A stretch of DNA of 64,000 nt from Fen-1362 sp049516395 (GTDB lineage: Bacteria; Planctomycetota; Phycisphaerae; Sedimentisphaerales; Anaerobacaceae), in the NCBI GenBank assembly GCA_049516395.1, contig JBEKTD010000007.1, forward strand, positions 71,046-135,045. Direction: 5' to 3'. This document shows, one piece after another, positions 1 through 9,049 of this stretch. Position numbers and translations under genes: made by a program. A model generated the notes under the pieces. It was not told the origin of the DNA. It worked only from the letters and a program-made list of their open reading frames with translations, and searched no databases. The stretch's first letter is position 1, and every line of letters begins with the position of its first letter.

Positions 1-20
1 CAACTTCGCTGACAAGGATA

Positions 21-150
21 CGATTCTCGGGGAGTGTCCCGTACTATAAAAAACTCATCCTATGCTAAGTTTTTGGGAAAGCTGACATTAAAGCAGTTTA
101 TTTTGCAGAAATCGACCGCTTTTCTGCACTATTCTGTCAGCCAGAAACCA
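21..150 (+). repeat. Dispersed intergenic repeat, copy A
   Basis: This is the first of three similar intergenic copies; the others are at 742-890 and 8240-8385, all in the same orientation. The shared core reads roughly GTACTATAAAAAACTCATCC, then ATGCTAAGTTTTTGGGAAAG, then a TTATTTTG block and a GAAAT(T/C)G(G/A)(T/C)CG block. Copies A and B are close and C has diverged. It lies beyond the 3' end of the minus-strand gene at 192-620. No coding capacity is evident and the function is unknown. Confidence 0.6.
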
Positions 151-191
151 GCAAGGGCAGATAAGCCCGTTAAAAGCTTTACAGCTCTCGT

Positions 192-620
192 TTATACCAG
201 CGTGTTAACACTATCATCCGACGCAATGTTGCCAGATGTAGTGCCGGCATTGTCTGAAACAGTTTGTGAATTTGAATCTGCATCAGATTGCGCAGCTTGT
301 TTGTGGTGATGATGATGGCGAGACGTCTTTAATGCCTGCATATCTTGCTCCAGCTTTGAAAACGCCTTTTTCGCCGCAGCCATATCACCACTGTCAAGGG
401 CTTTGCCCAGAGCGTCAAAATCGCTCTGAATATTATCTTGCGGATTATTGTTTGAAGACGTGCCCTGTAGCAATGTGGAAAAGGCCTGCTGTGCAGCAGT
501 AAGGTCCCCCGATTGCAAGGCGTTACCAAGGTTTTCAAAATTCGTCTGGAACTGTGTCATATTCGCCTGCCAATTGATTAGAGATGAGTCGCTGGCGCCA
601 ATGCCTGAAACCGTTGACAT
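192..620 (-). CDS. Small His-rich helical-repeat protein, unknown function
   Basis: This is a 142-residue protein I do not recognise by name. Two similar helical units follow one another: F-x-x-L-G-x-A-L-Q/D-S-G-D-L/M-x-A-A-x-x-A-F-S occurs near residues 29-50 and again near 69-90. After the second unit comes a run of five histidines (about residues 102-106), then a polar Ser/Asp/Asn-rich tail. It has no signal peptide or membrane segment. The ATG is preceded by an AGGGGG ribosome site about 7 bases upstream, which fixes the start. The gene stands alone between two copies of the dispersed repeat. The His run could bind metal, but that is only a guess. Confidence 0.75.
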   Translation of the reverse strand: MSTVSGIGASDSSLINWQANMTQFQTNFENLGNALQSGDLTAAQQAFSTLLQGTSSNNNPQDNIQSDFDALGKALDSGDMAAAKKAFSKLEQDMQALKTSRHHHHHKQAAQSDADSNSQTVSDNAGTTSGNIASDDSVNTLV

Positions 621-741
621 AATTCAACCCCCTATCAAAAAGTCCCTTTTACGTTTCGCATCTTTGGGAAACTTGTGACAAACAGTTTCCTTTGAAATAA
701 TCGGCTGTGGTGTGATAAAAGAATGAATAATAATGCAAAAA

Positions 742-890
742 AGTGGTTTTCTGGGAACTGGATACAGACCCTCCCTGTACTATAAAAAAACTCATCCGAT
801 GCTAAGCTTTTGGGAAAGCTGACCTTAAAGTAGCTTATTTTGTTGAAATTGGTCGTCTTCCCTTTGGTTCCGCAATATAATCCTCGCTTT
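742..890 (+). repeat. Dispersed intergenic repeat, copy B (fills the 620-970 gap)
   Basis: This is the best-preserved partner of copy A. It includes CTGTACTATAAAAAAACTCA, ATGCTAAGCTTTTGGGAAAG, and an extension GAAATTGGTCG followed by CTTCCCTTTGGTTCCGC that recurs in copy C. It occupies most of the 349-base gap between the 5' end of the His-rich gene and the 3' end of the FHA gene. Nothing else was seen in that gap. Confidence 0.6.
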
Positions 891-969
891 TTGCGGGAGA
901 CCTTATGCGATGTTTCTTTTCGGGTTACGGTCCCATCAGTCGAATCATCGGGCCAATGAGAATTCTGTG

Positions 970-1341
970 TTACTCAATGAATGTGGGACGCACCCTTTCA
1001 CCAACTTTTTTGTAGTGCAATAATGCGCTTTCTTTATCGGGGAAATCACTCACAGTAAACCAAAGCGTAATGGCGCCAATGGTAATGTTGTCGCCATCTA
1101 CAAGGCGTGTTTCCTCCTTAATTTTGTTTCCATTGATGAACACGCCGTGTTTGCTGCTCATATCTAATGCGTAATACACATCCTTGTCTTTATCATACCT
1201 TATCTGCAAATGTTTTCGTGATATTCGGTCATCGAGTATCTGAATCATAAGGGCCTCATCCCGGCCAATCACATTTGTTCTGCGGCCAAGCGGGTAATAA
1301 TCATCCTTCTGCGAACCATCCAAAACAATTAATGAGGCCAT
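970..1341 (-). CDS. FHA domain protein
   Basis: This 123-residue protein consists almost entirely of one forkhead-associated domain. FHA domains bind phosphothreonine peptides. Diagnostic pieces are visible: the GR-x-x-x-I-G-R-D beginning, ISRKH (the phosphopeptide-contacting Ser-Arg-x-His loop), SSKHGVFINGNKI and LVDGDNITIG. The family signature G-R, S-x-x-H, N-G is therefore intact. I chose the start at MASLIV because AAGGAG lies 8 bases upstream; an in-frame ATG 11 codons earlier has no ribosome site. A likely partner is a Ser/Thr kinase such as the one at 6384-8096, but the two are not in one operon, so that link is inference. Confidence 0.88.
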   Translation of the reverse strand: MASLIVLDGSQKDDYYPLGRRTNVIGRDEALMIQILDDRISRKHLQIRYDKDKDVYYALDMSSKHGVFINGNKIKEETRLVDGDNITIGAITLWFTVSDFPDKESALLHYKKVGERVRPTFIE

Positions 1342-1414
1342 TTTTGAAACTCCTTGAATATTTAACCACAGCAAACATCGCTCTTAATATCCTACCCTGT
1401 AACCCGTGCAGTCG

Positions 1415-4400
1415 TCAACTTTGTTGACAACTGGTTTCAAGCCAATGGTCGGCCATAACATCAAGGTCTTTCAAATTAACGGTACCATCCCGACTTCCCA
1501 GTGGTTCGAGGTCGGCTCCTTCACAGTAGTTATTCGAAGCAGAGCAATCTGTTTCCAACCAATGACTCGCAAGGACCGCCAAATCCTCCAGATTTACTGT
1601 CCCGTTTTTATTAAGGTCGGCGCCGCCGCATTTTGGGGGAAGAGCGCCGGTCCAGCATATCGACAAAGGCATTGCGAGGTCGCCTGCGCCCAAAATGCAT
1701 ACTGCATTCACATCGCTTACTCCATAGGGCACATAGGGCACTTTCACAAGGCATGGGTCGTAGAAAGGTAAAGGTATAACATTGCTTTGGTAATTAGGGT
1801 AATTAGTACTATAAGGATCCTGTGGCAGCAACGAATTAAAATTGAACCCAGTTACCCAGAGTGAGTTTGTGATTGGGTCTTCGGTGATACTCGTAACGTG
1901 CTGCATTCCAGACACCGTTATAGTCCGGACAGGCGCGAGGGTTGCGGTGGAAAGCCCATAAATCACCGTTGTGTCGTAATCAGCGTTGTTACTTAACGAA
2001 GATGCGAGATAAAGCATGTTCGTAGAACTTGAGACACACATACCCACAGGAGCCGGCAAAAACAGCGGGCTGTTTGGGTCACCTAAATCAAGACGACAAA
2101 TAGTGGCACCGTTGGGATCAAACTTCCACAGTATATCGCTCCCGTTCATGGCATTGGCATTAGTCACATAGACATTTCCAGCCGCGTCAAGTCCAATATC
2201 TCGGAGGTTGTTGCGATAATCAAGCTGGTTATCAGCAGTAGAAATAGGCTTCTCATCAAACAGCTTGACCACGTGGTAAGGAGGAGTCGAGTTGGAGTCC
2301 AACTGCAGCTTGGCTGCAGCGGCATAACAAGGGTCGTTTCCTGCAGGAACAACCACTACGGGCACAACGTACACATAGTTGTTTGCGTCGAAGGCAGCGT
2401 CCCAAACAGGTCTTCCAAAGGCATTACTGCCTGTTCCCTGAATACCCACATAAACCCTGGCTCGTTGACCATAACGTGGTTCGCTGTTAACGTCGGTATG
2501 GCCCGGAGGTACGATTTGTGTACCGGTATCAAGCCGAGATATTCCACTCAGTGAATTAATCTGGTACAAGTCACTGCCCATACCTCGCACCACCGCGATA
2601 TTACATCTCTCAGACGCGGGAATGAGACATCGAGCATAGTTATAACTGCTGTCGAATACATAAAGCCGGTCTTTCAATCTTGTCTGGGGGGCGGTAGTGC
2701 CCATCTTGCCGGATATCAACAAGTCGCTAAAATCTGAAAGATTGAGAAGATCGGCAGAATGAGAGAAATTAAGAAGTCCGTCTTTGCTCCCTAATTCGCT
2801 CGTCGCAGGACCGGGGCCGCCTAAAGGTACCCCCCCACAAAAACTCCCAGGTTCGCCGGTATTCAGTATCCAGTCCCAGGATAACATATCATATTTATCC
2901 GCATAGCCATCATTGCTGAAAACTCCTTCCGCACATGTTGGTAGGTCAACGCTTCCGGTCCCGGCCACAACTACTAAGAGGTCCAACACATCGACGGAAT
3001 TAGACCAATTCAAGTCAAGACAGTAGCCGTCCCAACCGCACCAAATTCCAGCATCCCACTTAGTAATAATAACACTGAGATCTTCCGATACTTCCGAACT
3101 CATAAGTCGCATTTCTTTATCGTAACTATATGCAAGAAGTCCGCTGCCGGATACAGGTTCGTTCATTTCGAGTTCAACCCACGTTCCTTTTGAAAGGTCA
3201 AGTCCGCCTGTCGAATGGAACATGTCGAAATTGCCGAATCGGTTGCTGTCCGCCGAGCCCGGCCGAGGCCACGGCGGATTTAAAACACGACCAACCTCAA
3301 TATAGTGCTCGGCACGGCATGGGTCATTATGGTCAAGCATCTCAGGCACATCCGACAGGTAAACCACTATCTGGGCACAGGGGTCTGTAGTGCTGAACAG
3401 GTAATTGAACTGAATTCGTATTCTATCTTCAACAGCCGGCGCATACGCGCCCTTTGCTCGGGCGAAAGTCATCTGACCATTTACATCTTTCAGGTTATGC
3501 ATCGCCATAAATCCGTTGGGGTCAGGGGCCTGTCCAGTTACCAGTTCGACGTGTATCATGGTGTTATTGGGGTCCGCAGAATTGTTGTTGCTCACACGGC
3601 TTTGGAACTCCGCAGCGCTGTCGAAATTTATCTTATCCAGTGAAAATCCCAGTAACGCCCCTTTCTTGATTGAATTCACGTCACCGTAAAGATTCGTATA
3701 ATAAAGATGCTCAAAACCAACGTTTAAAACGCTGCCGACGTTGCAAAAATCAAAAACAAGGTTTTTCACGTACAGGACCTCAGGGTTTCCATTGCCGTTG
3801 TTAAAACGGTTCACAAGGGTTACTTTTGCGCCGGGTTTCACCTCCAATTGCTCCAGCGTCCAGGAATTTGTATCGAACGCAGGCATATTGTTGCCAAGCT
3901 GACAGGCCAATACATTTGGGTCATTAAAATCGCAGGGAGGCGATACAAAATTTCGACCTCGAAGTTCTAGGAAGCCATCGCTCTCTGTAATAGTAACATA
4001 GATGCGGTTGTTAGCAATAGTCCCCGTGAATGTGCAGGGGTCAACATCCATATAGCGGTCGCCGTCCGCATAAATATCGAGGTTTGTCGCCGTGGCGGAG
4101 CCCTCTACCTGGAATTTGCCGAAATATCCCCCCGCCTGCCGGCTGATATTCACAGTCGCGTGTTTCAATTGTGCATTGTCTTTTACTTTGAGCAGGCCGT
4201 CACATTGGATTGTGCCTTTTATATTCGGGTCATTGGGGTCATTAAGGTCAACAATCGCGTTGGAATCAATTATCATTTCCCCGCCAAGACAAATATTCAC
4301 ACCTCCTATCCCCTGAATTCGTGAACTTCCTCCAAAATATATAACGTTGTTGCTGCAGTACATACCAATATCACCGCCGTATGGTGCCGAATTGCCGCTG

Positions 4401-5278
4401 AACGTGCAATCAGTCAGTATTACGTTGCAGTCGTAAGAACACAACCCGCCGCCTTCGTAGGTTGCCGAGTTGCCGCTGAAGTTACAGCCGGTCAGCATCG
4501 GGCTGCTAAAGTCGTTTTCCATCCCCCCGCCGTAGACTGCCGAGTTGCCGCTGAATGTGCAGTTGGTCAGTGTCGGGCTGCTCCAGTCGTTTTCCATCCC
4601 ACCACTAATGCTTGCCGAGTTACCGATGAATGTGCAGTTGGTTACGGTCGGGTTGCTCCCGAGGTTTTCCATCCCACCACCAATGTTTGCCGAGTTACCG
4701 ATGAATTTGCAGTTGGTTACGGTCGGGCTACCCTGAATGTTACACATCCCGCCGCCTTCAAAGTTGTACACTTCGCCATTGGCATTGCCGGCGGTAATTG
4801 TAAAACCGTCGAGAATGGCAGTGGAATCGGTGTCGGAGCCGGTAACTACATTATAGCTGTTGTCACTGTTATTACCCACAACGTTTATATCACCGCTGAG
4901 AATGGTCTGGTATATATTGGGGTTTCGGCTTGACCAGCCACCGCCGCTGGGGAACCCGCCATAGATTGCCACACCGCTTTTAAGCTGGAAAGTGGCAGTT
5001 CGACTACCGGTGCCACTGGGATGGGCGGTATTCATATCGGGTTTATAAGTGCCCTGCGCCACCCAAATCTCATCAACGAAGGGGAAGGGGCCCGCATTCA
5101 GGGCATCCTGCAGATATTGATATGCATCACCCCAGCTTGTGCCGTCGTGAAAACCGAATATAGCGCTGGCGTCAACGTAGACTCTGCCCGCTGGTCCGGC
5201 TGTTGCGAGGTGAAGCGGATAAGTAATGATTATCATCGCAAACAGCCATTTGCCTGCCGAGTGTGTAATAGTTTTCAT
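1415..5278 (-). CDS. Large secreted Pmp-type beta-helix protein with dockerin end
   Basis: This is an exported protein of 1287 residues. It starts with a hydrophobic signal peptide (about residues 1-27, ending ATA-G). A right-handed beta-helix region follows at about residues 170-310, built of polymorphic-outer-membrane-protein repeats of the form P-T-V-T-N-C-T-F-x-G-N-S-A with GGGM between them. A middle section (about 755-815) looks like a dockerin or EF-hand pair. After a probable beta-propeller-like region the C-terminus is a clear type I dockerin with two Ca-binding repeats, DLNKNGTVNLEDLAVLASHW and a second ending NLKDLDVMADHW. The start has GGAGGG about 9 bases upstream. Likely role: cell-surface or extracellular binding. 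No catalytic motif was recognised. Confidence 0.85.
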   Translation of the reverse strand: MKTITHSAGKWLFAMIIITYPLHLATAGPAGRVYVDASAIFGFHDGTSWGDAYQYLQDALNAGPFPFVDEIWVAQGTYKPDMNTAHPSGTGSRTATFQLKSGVAIYGGFPSGGGWSSRNPNIYQTILSGDINVVGNNSDNSYNVVTGSDTDSTAILDGFTITAGNANGEVYNFEGGGMCNIQGSPTVTNCKFIGNSANIGGGMENLGSNPTVTNCTFIGNSASISGGMENDWSSPTLTNCTFSGNSAVYGGGMENDFSSPMLTGCNFSGNSATYEGGGLCSYDCNVILTDCTFSGNSAPYGGDIGMYCSNNVIYFGGSSRIQGIGGVNICLGGEMIIDSNAIVDLNDPNDPNIKGTIQCDGLLKVKDNAQLKHATVNISRQAGGYFGKFQVEGSATATNLDIYADGDRYMDVDPCTFTGTIANNRIYVTITESDGFLELRGRNFVSPPCDFNDPNVLACQLGNNMPAFDTNSWTLEQLEVKPGAKVTLVNRFNNGNGNPEVLYVKNLVFDFCNVGSVLNVGFEHLYYTNLYGDVNSIKKGALLGFSLDKINFDSAAEFQSRVSNNNSADPNNTMIHVELVTGQAPDPNGFMAMHNLKDVNGQMTFARAKGAYAPAVEDRIRIQFNYLFSTTDPCAQIVVYLSDVPEMLDHNDPCRAEHYIEVGRVLNPPWPRPGSADSNRFGNFDMFHSTGGLDLSKGTWVELEMNEPVSGSGLLAYSYDKEMRLMSSEVSEDLSVIITKWDAGIWCGWDGYCLDLNWSNSVDVLDLLVVVAGTGSVDLPTCAEGVFSNDGYADKYDMLSWDWILNTGEPGSFCGGVPLGGPGPATSELGSKDGLLNFSHSADLLNLSDFSDLLISGKMGTTAPQTRLKDRLYVFDSSYNYARCLIPASERCNIAVVRGMGSDLYQINSLSGISRLDTGTQIVPPGHTDVNSEPRYGQRARVYVGIQGTGSNAFGRPVWDAAFDANNYVYVVPVVVVPAGNDPCYAAAAKLQLDSNSTPPYHVVKLFDEKPISTADNQLDYRNNLRDIGLDAAGNVYVTNANAMNGSDILWKFDPNGATICRLDLGDPNSPLFLPAPVGMCVSSSTNMLYLASSLSNNADYDTTVIYGLSTATLAPVRTITVSGMQHVTSITEDPITNSLWVTGFNFNSLLPQDPYSTNYPNYQSNVIPLPFYDPCLVKVPYVPYGVSDVNAVCILGAGDLAMPLSICWTGALPPKCGGADLNKNGTVNLEDLAVLASHWLETDCSASNNYCEGADLEPLGSRDGTVNLKDLDVMADHWLETSCQQS
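4385..4745 (-). repeat. Tandem in-gene Pmp repeats
   Basis: Several imperfect units of roughly 75 bases encode the successive beta-helix coils of the host gene. Phrases such as TTGCCGAGTTACCGATGAAT and GTGCAGTTGGT recur. They are codon-level repeats inside a coding frame, not a CRISPR array or satellite. Confidence 0.8.
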
Positions 5279-5566
5279 CTTACTACCCTCCGTTGGGGCG
5301 AAACTCGACCGCCAACTTTAATTTAGAAAAACCTTCAAAATCCTCCAGTAAAACGCCGCTTGCCTAAGGCAAAGAGCCCTCTTTTTCGCTGTAAGAAGCA
5401 GGTTGTCTCATCAAAAATTACGACAGAAGGAAAAGATACTGTAACATAGCATCTCCGAAAGGTCAACCGTTTTTTCGAGCAAAAATGTGTTTATAATCTG
5501 ACATAATTTCACGTAACTTACTTATTTAGCGTATCTTAGCAGCAGGAGAAATCAGCCGGCTTGAGT

Positions 5567-6391
5567 TTATGGTCCCTGGACCTGATATGCCAATTCGAAC
5601 AAATCCTTGAATGGAACTATGCTGTAATCATCGGTTACATACCAGGCCTTGCGGACTTTTACAAAAGCGACGTGGCCGTCCAGAAAAGCCAGGTTATAAC
5701 AATCGGGCTTTACGTGCCATTCGCCGTAAGGTTTGCATTGCTGCTCCCATATCGTTTCGACAGGAGGCGGCATCGGCCTCCATTGGGTTAGCCATCCCTG
5801 GTCCCCGATAAGCGCCACGTAAGCGTGGCTTGCAGTCACCTGACTGATGCGAAGATCCGTGATACGGTAACTGATAGCCAGGTCGAGAGCACTGGTTGTA
5901 GGACTGAAGGCGCCATATTGTTTTGGGCCGATAAGAAAAAAATTCGTCTGGTAACTTGTCCCCATATAATTATATGCCTTTTCTCTTGGTATAAACATAA
6001 TTCCACCAGTGTCGCCCGGGCAGCAGAAAACTTTGCCTGGTTTATCATCCTCCAGCGTCCCATCCAGACCCATAAATCTGTTAAGCGGACGCGGCGACCA
6101 GTTAACGTCTCCTATCCACCCCCCATAATCCCAATTGGCGTTTACTCCCTGATAAAATCGGCCGTCATATTGGTCGATATACATCCCCCACGCGTATGCG
6201 AGCTGTTTAAGATTGCCCTGACAGGCAATTCGTTTTCCGGCGGCTCGCGCCAAACGCAGTGCCGGCAGCAATATGGCCAACAGCACCGCGATAATCGCGA
6301 TAACCACAAGAAGCTCTATCAGAGTAAATCCTCCATTATAATTTCTGTGTTTATATTGCTCGCAGCGATTATGCGATATCCGCCTATTCAT
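5567..6391 (-). CDS. Type II pseudopilin-like protein with prepilin leader
   Basis: This protein of about 274 residues carries a class III prepilin leader and N-methylation motif, GGFTLIELLVVIAIIAVLLA. A prepilin peptidase would cut after the second G, and the following hydrophobic helix anchors or polymerises the protein. The tail contains YNLAFLDGHVAFVK, the DGH-type ending typical of planctomycete DUF1559-like pseudopilins. The ATG at 6391 overlaps the stop codon of the upstream kinase by 8 bases, so translation is probably coupled. A GTG 12 codons further upstream, inside the kinase, is the alternative start. The pseudopilin and kinase therefore form an operon. The substrate or partner machinery is unknown. 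Confidence 0.85.
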   Translation of the reverse strand: MNRRISHNRCEQYKHRNYNGGFTLIELLVVIAIIAVLLAILLPALRLARAAGKRIACQGNLKQLAYAWGMYIDQYDGRFYQGVNANWDYGGWIGDVNWSPRPLNRFMGLDGTLEDDKPGKVFCCPGDTGGIMFIPREKAYNYMGTSYQTNFFLIGPKQYGAFSPTTSALDLAISYRITDLRISQVTASHAYVALIGDQGWLTQWRPMPPPVETIWEQQCKPYGEWHVKPDCYNLAFLDGHVAFVKVRKAWYVTDDYSIVPFKDLFELAYQVQGP

Positions 6392-8096
6392 TTGGTTCAC
6401 CCGCTGAAAATCGCTCGAGCTTTTCACCTGTTGTTGTCAGCTCGTATAACCTTGCCTGTACAATGTTGGCCAGCCACATTTCTATGGGCTTATTGTCTGC
6501 CTGTATCTTTTGCAGGGTCTTGAAGCTGTTTCTGTAAGCATTCAGGGCCTGCTCTTTATTCCCGTCTTTCAAATAATGCTCGCCTATGACAAAGTCCGCA
6601 AACCCGACCTGTTCCTCGCCGATTCGCCGGCGAAATTCGACTTCTTTATCCTTTAACGGCTGTGGACTGACCAAAAACACCGCGGCTACAAACTCCCTCG
6701 AACCCTTGGCGAAAATGCGACTTCTTTTTTCTGCCTCCGCTATCCGTCCTTTGCGCAATAGTTCAAGGATGTTGGTAAAATGCAGCGGCGCTACTATGCC
6801 GAAAGTTGCACGTTGTTCCTTCTCAAGTTGAATAGCTCTCTCGGTCCATTGTTTTGAAATTGCTTCAGCGTCACGCTGCGCTGCCCTTGCGGTCAGATAA
6901 AGTTCTAAGCACACAAATGAAAATGACAAGATGATAACCAATAGCAGGCCGACGACTGCGGCCACGTAACGGTGCCTGGTGATGACCTTTCGTATCAGGT
7001 ATAGGGTGCTGATTGACCTGACGCTGATTGGACGGCCGGCAAGCCAGTTTTCGATATCGGTTTGAAGACCCGCAACAGATTGGTATCGCCGGGTCCTGTC
7101 TTTATCAATAGCAGTGAGAACAATCGCCTCAACATCAGTATCGAATTTTCGGATGATTTTGCTTGGTCTTACCGGTTCCGCCCCCTGGATATTCTTGAGA
7201 ACTTCTAAAACTGGGCCTGTAACATCGTATGGGTCCTGCCCGGTCAATATATGATATAGCATCATACCAAGGGCATATACATCCGTACGAACATCAATTA
7301 GTTCGGGCTTTGCTGCCGCCTGCTCCGGGGACATATTCGAAAGAGACCCCGCCCATTGGCCGGTTATCGTCGGCATCGCGTCCTTACGGTCAAGCTCGCT
7401 CATTCCAATCGCCTTTGCCAGTCCGAAATCCAGTATGTGCGGCTCGCCGCGCTCGTCTATCAGGACGTTTGCTGATTTCAAATCACGGTGGATGATTCCC
7501 TGCTGATGGGCGTACGTCACCGCTTCGCAGATTTTTTTGAAAAGGATTATGCGTTCGCGGAAAGACAGATTCTGTGCCTCGACATAACGGTACAGTGGCT
7601 GCCCCTTGATATACTCCATTACGAAGAAATACTGGCCGTGGATAATGCCGCTGTCGCGAATTTTGACTATGTTGGGATGGTCGAGACCTGCAATCAACTC
7701 GGCTTCTCGCTCAAAGTAGTACCGCGCCCTGGTTGAAGCCACTAAGGTCGGCAGCAGAATCTTCATCGCTACGTGTGTTTTTGTCGGCTTATGAATGGCC
7801 TTATAGACAATTGCCTGGCCTCCCTGCGGAAGCTCCTGAATTATGTCGTAGTTCTCAAAAGCCGGGCTTGTGTCCTTACCTGAGACCCATGCGCCAACCA
7901 AAGAATCCTTGCCCCCTGACATTGACCTTGTAGGAGATTCATCCGCAATTACAGGGTTATTCCCTTGTGTAGAACGCACACTCTGACGGCATATCTCGCA
8001 TTCTGAGAGATGAGTTTGAATCTCGGACCTCTCAGCCGCCGTGCATTCTCCTGCAACATACCGACACAACTCTTCTGGACTAAAGCACCTCGACAA
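6384..8096 (-). CDS. Membrane Ser/Thr protein kinase with N-terminal zf-HC2 finger
   Basis: This is a PknB-type kinase of about 570 residues. The N-terminus holds an anti-sigma-type zinc finger (CFSPEEL near residue 4, then HLSECEICR near 30). The kinase domain follows at about residues 85-345, with GGQAIVYKA in the glycine loop, the VAMKILLP lysine, HRDLKSANV with its catalytic Asp near 203, DFGLA near 223 and MSPEQ. A transmembrane helix is at about 377-398 and a TPR-like helical tail follows. I chose a TTG start at 8096 because AGAGGAGGA sits 6 bases upstream; an ATG at 8120 has no ribosome site. It is divergent from a sigma/anti-sigma pair and overlaps a pseudopilin gene. Likely role: envelope signalling, possibly through the sigma factor. 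The finger-kinase fusion is common in planctomycetes. Confidence 0.9.
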   Translation of the reverse strand: MSRCFSPEELCRYVAGECTAAERSEIQTHLSECEICRQSVRSTQGNNPVIADESPTRSMSGGKDSLVGAWVSGKDTSPAFENYDIIQELPQGGQAIVYKAIHKPTKTHVAMKILLPTLVASTRARYYFEREAELIAGLDHPNIVKIRDSGIIHGQYFFVMEYIKGQPLYRYVEAQNLSFRERIILFKKICEAVTYAHQQGIIHRDLKSANVLIDERGEPHILDFGLAKAIGMSELDRKDAMPTITGQWAGSLSNMSPEQAAAKPELIDVRTDVYALGMMLYHILTGQDPYDVTGPVLEVLKNIQGAEPVRPSKIIRKFDTDVEAIVLTAIDKDRTRRYQSVAGLQTDIENWLAGRPISVRSISTLYLIRKVITRHRYVAAVVGLLLVIILSFSFVCLELYLTARAAQRDAEAISKQWTERAIQLEKEQRATFGIVAPLHFTNILELLRKGRIAEAEKRSRIFAKGSREFVAAVFLVSPQPLKDKEVEFRRRIGEEQVGFADFVIGEHYLKDGNKEQALNAYRNSFKTLQKIQADNKPIEMWLANIVQARLYELTTTGEKLERFSAGEPNE

Positions 8097-8239
8097 CTTT
8101 AATCCTCCTCTAATTCCCATACCAGTCGTTCAGCCATAAACACACAACAGGCCTCGCCTCTGGTATTAACTGGTAGAATGCTTCCTTTTGGTCAACATCG
8201 TAAATCACCGATTCCCCAAAAGCAACCTTTTTCGGTGTA

Positions 8240-8385
8240 TTTCTGGGGATTGGAAATGAACATCATATCCCGTACCGTAAAAGATTCATCTGATGCTAAG
8301 TTTATTAAACACTTGGCCTTGTAAACCATTGATTTTATTGAAATTGGTCGGCCTCCCTTCGGTTCTGCGCTATGATTCTCCCCAG
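8240..8385 (+). repeat. Dispersed intergenic repeat, copy C (fills most of the 8097-8479 gap)
   Basis: This diverged third copy keeps CCCGTACCGTAAAAGATTCA, GATGCTAAGTTT, GAAATTGGTCGGCCTCCCTT and GGTTCTGCGC. It lies between the divergent kinase and sigma-factor genes, so it could overlap both promoters. No sigma-70-like -35/-10 pair was convincing in this gap. Confidence 0.5.
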
Positions 8386-8479
8386 TTCTCTCTATAATCT
8401 CGTCATTGATAAGAAAGGGTGTATTTGGTAATATGATTGTTTATATTTGGCTTTTTTGTCTTTTGGGAGTAAGTTACAG

Positions 8480-9049
8480 GTGGGTGAAAAAAGCACGACA
8501 GAACAAGGTTATGATATATCGGGCGACGTTCAACGTGCCGCGGTAATCTTTCTTGAGCACGGCGATTTTATCCTTGCTGTTATTCGCCACAAAATTAAGG
8601 ATGAAAGCCGGGCCGAGGATTTGTTCCATGATTTCTTCCTTTCGCTTGCATCGAGACCTGTCCCGGCAGAAGTGCAAGACATCAAAGGTTATATCTACAG
8701 GGCGATAATCAATGATATAACAGACCACATCCGACACCTCGGAAGATACCAGGCAATGACAAAAAGATGTGCTGATTATAGCAAATTAATCGTCAACAAT
8801 CGGCCGCCCGAAAACGCCTTAATGGAGAAAGAGCAGGCAGATAGAATGGTAGAATTAATCAGAAAACGGGTAACTAAGAACGAATTTAAAGCTATTGCAT
8901 CAAGATACCGTGATGATTTATCCATAAAGGAAGCGGCTGACAGGATGAATATTGATGACCGCTCTGTAGTCCGATATATTTCCACCGGGCTTAGGAAGGT
9001 TAAGAAATATCTGGCAATTAAGCAAGAGGCCGAGAATGATAGCGCCTAA
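8480..9049 (+). CDS. RNA polymerase sigma factor, ECF-like
   Basis: This is a 189-residue sigma-70 family protein. Region 2 is visible in RAEDLFHDFFLSLASRPVPA followed by GYIYRAIINDITDHIR. Region 4 with its helix-turn-helix is visible in LSIKEAADRMNIDDRSVVRY. Region 3 is absent, as in extracytoplasmic-function factors. The start is uncertain: I prefer the GTG at 8480, 10 bases after GGGAG, over an in-frame TTG at 8447 without a ribosome site. The last 14 bases overlap the start of the zinc-finger membrane protein gene, which is the usual arrangement for a sigma factor and its regulator. The regulon is unknown. Confidence 0.85.
   Translation: MGEKSTTEQGYDISGDVQRAAVIFLEHGDFILAVIRHKIKDESRAEDLFHDFFLSLASRPVPAEVQDIKGYIYRAIINDITDHIRHLGRYQAMTKRCADYSKLIVNNRPPENALMEKEQADRMVELIRKRVTKNEFKAIASRYRDDLSIKEAADRMNIDDRSVVRYISTGLRKVKKYLAIKQEAENDSA

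Noticed and set aside
4385..4745. Regular short repeats resembling a CRISPR array
   Set aside because: They lie in frame within the beta-helix gene and encode Pmp units; there are no constant repeats with variable spacers.
5825..6523. Long open frame on the plus strand opposite the pseudopilin and kinase ends
   Set aside because: It is antisense to two well-supported genes and its product has no recognisable features.
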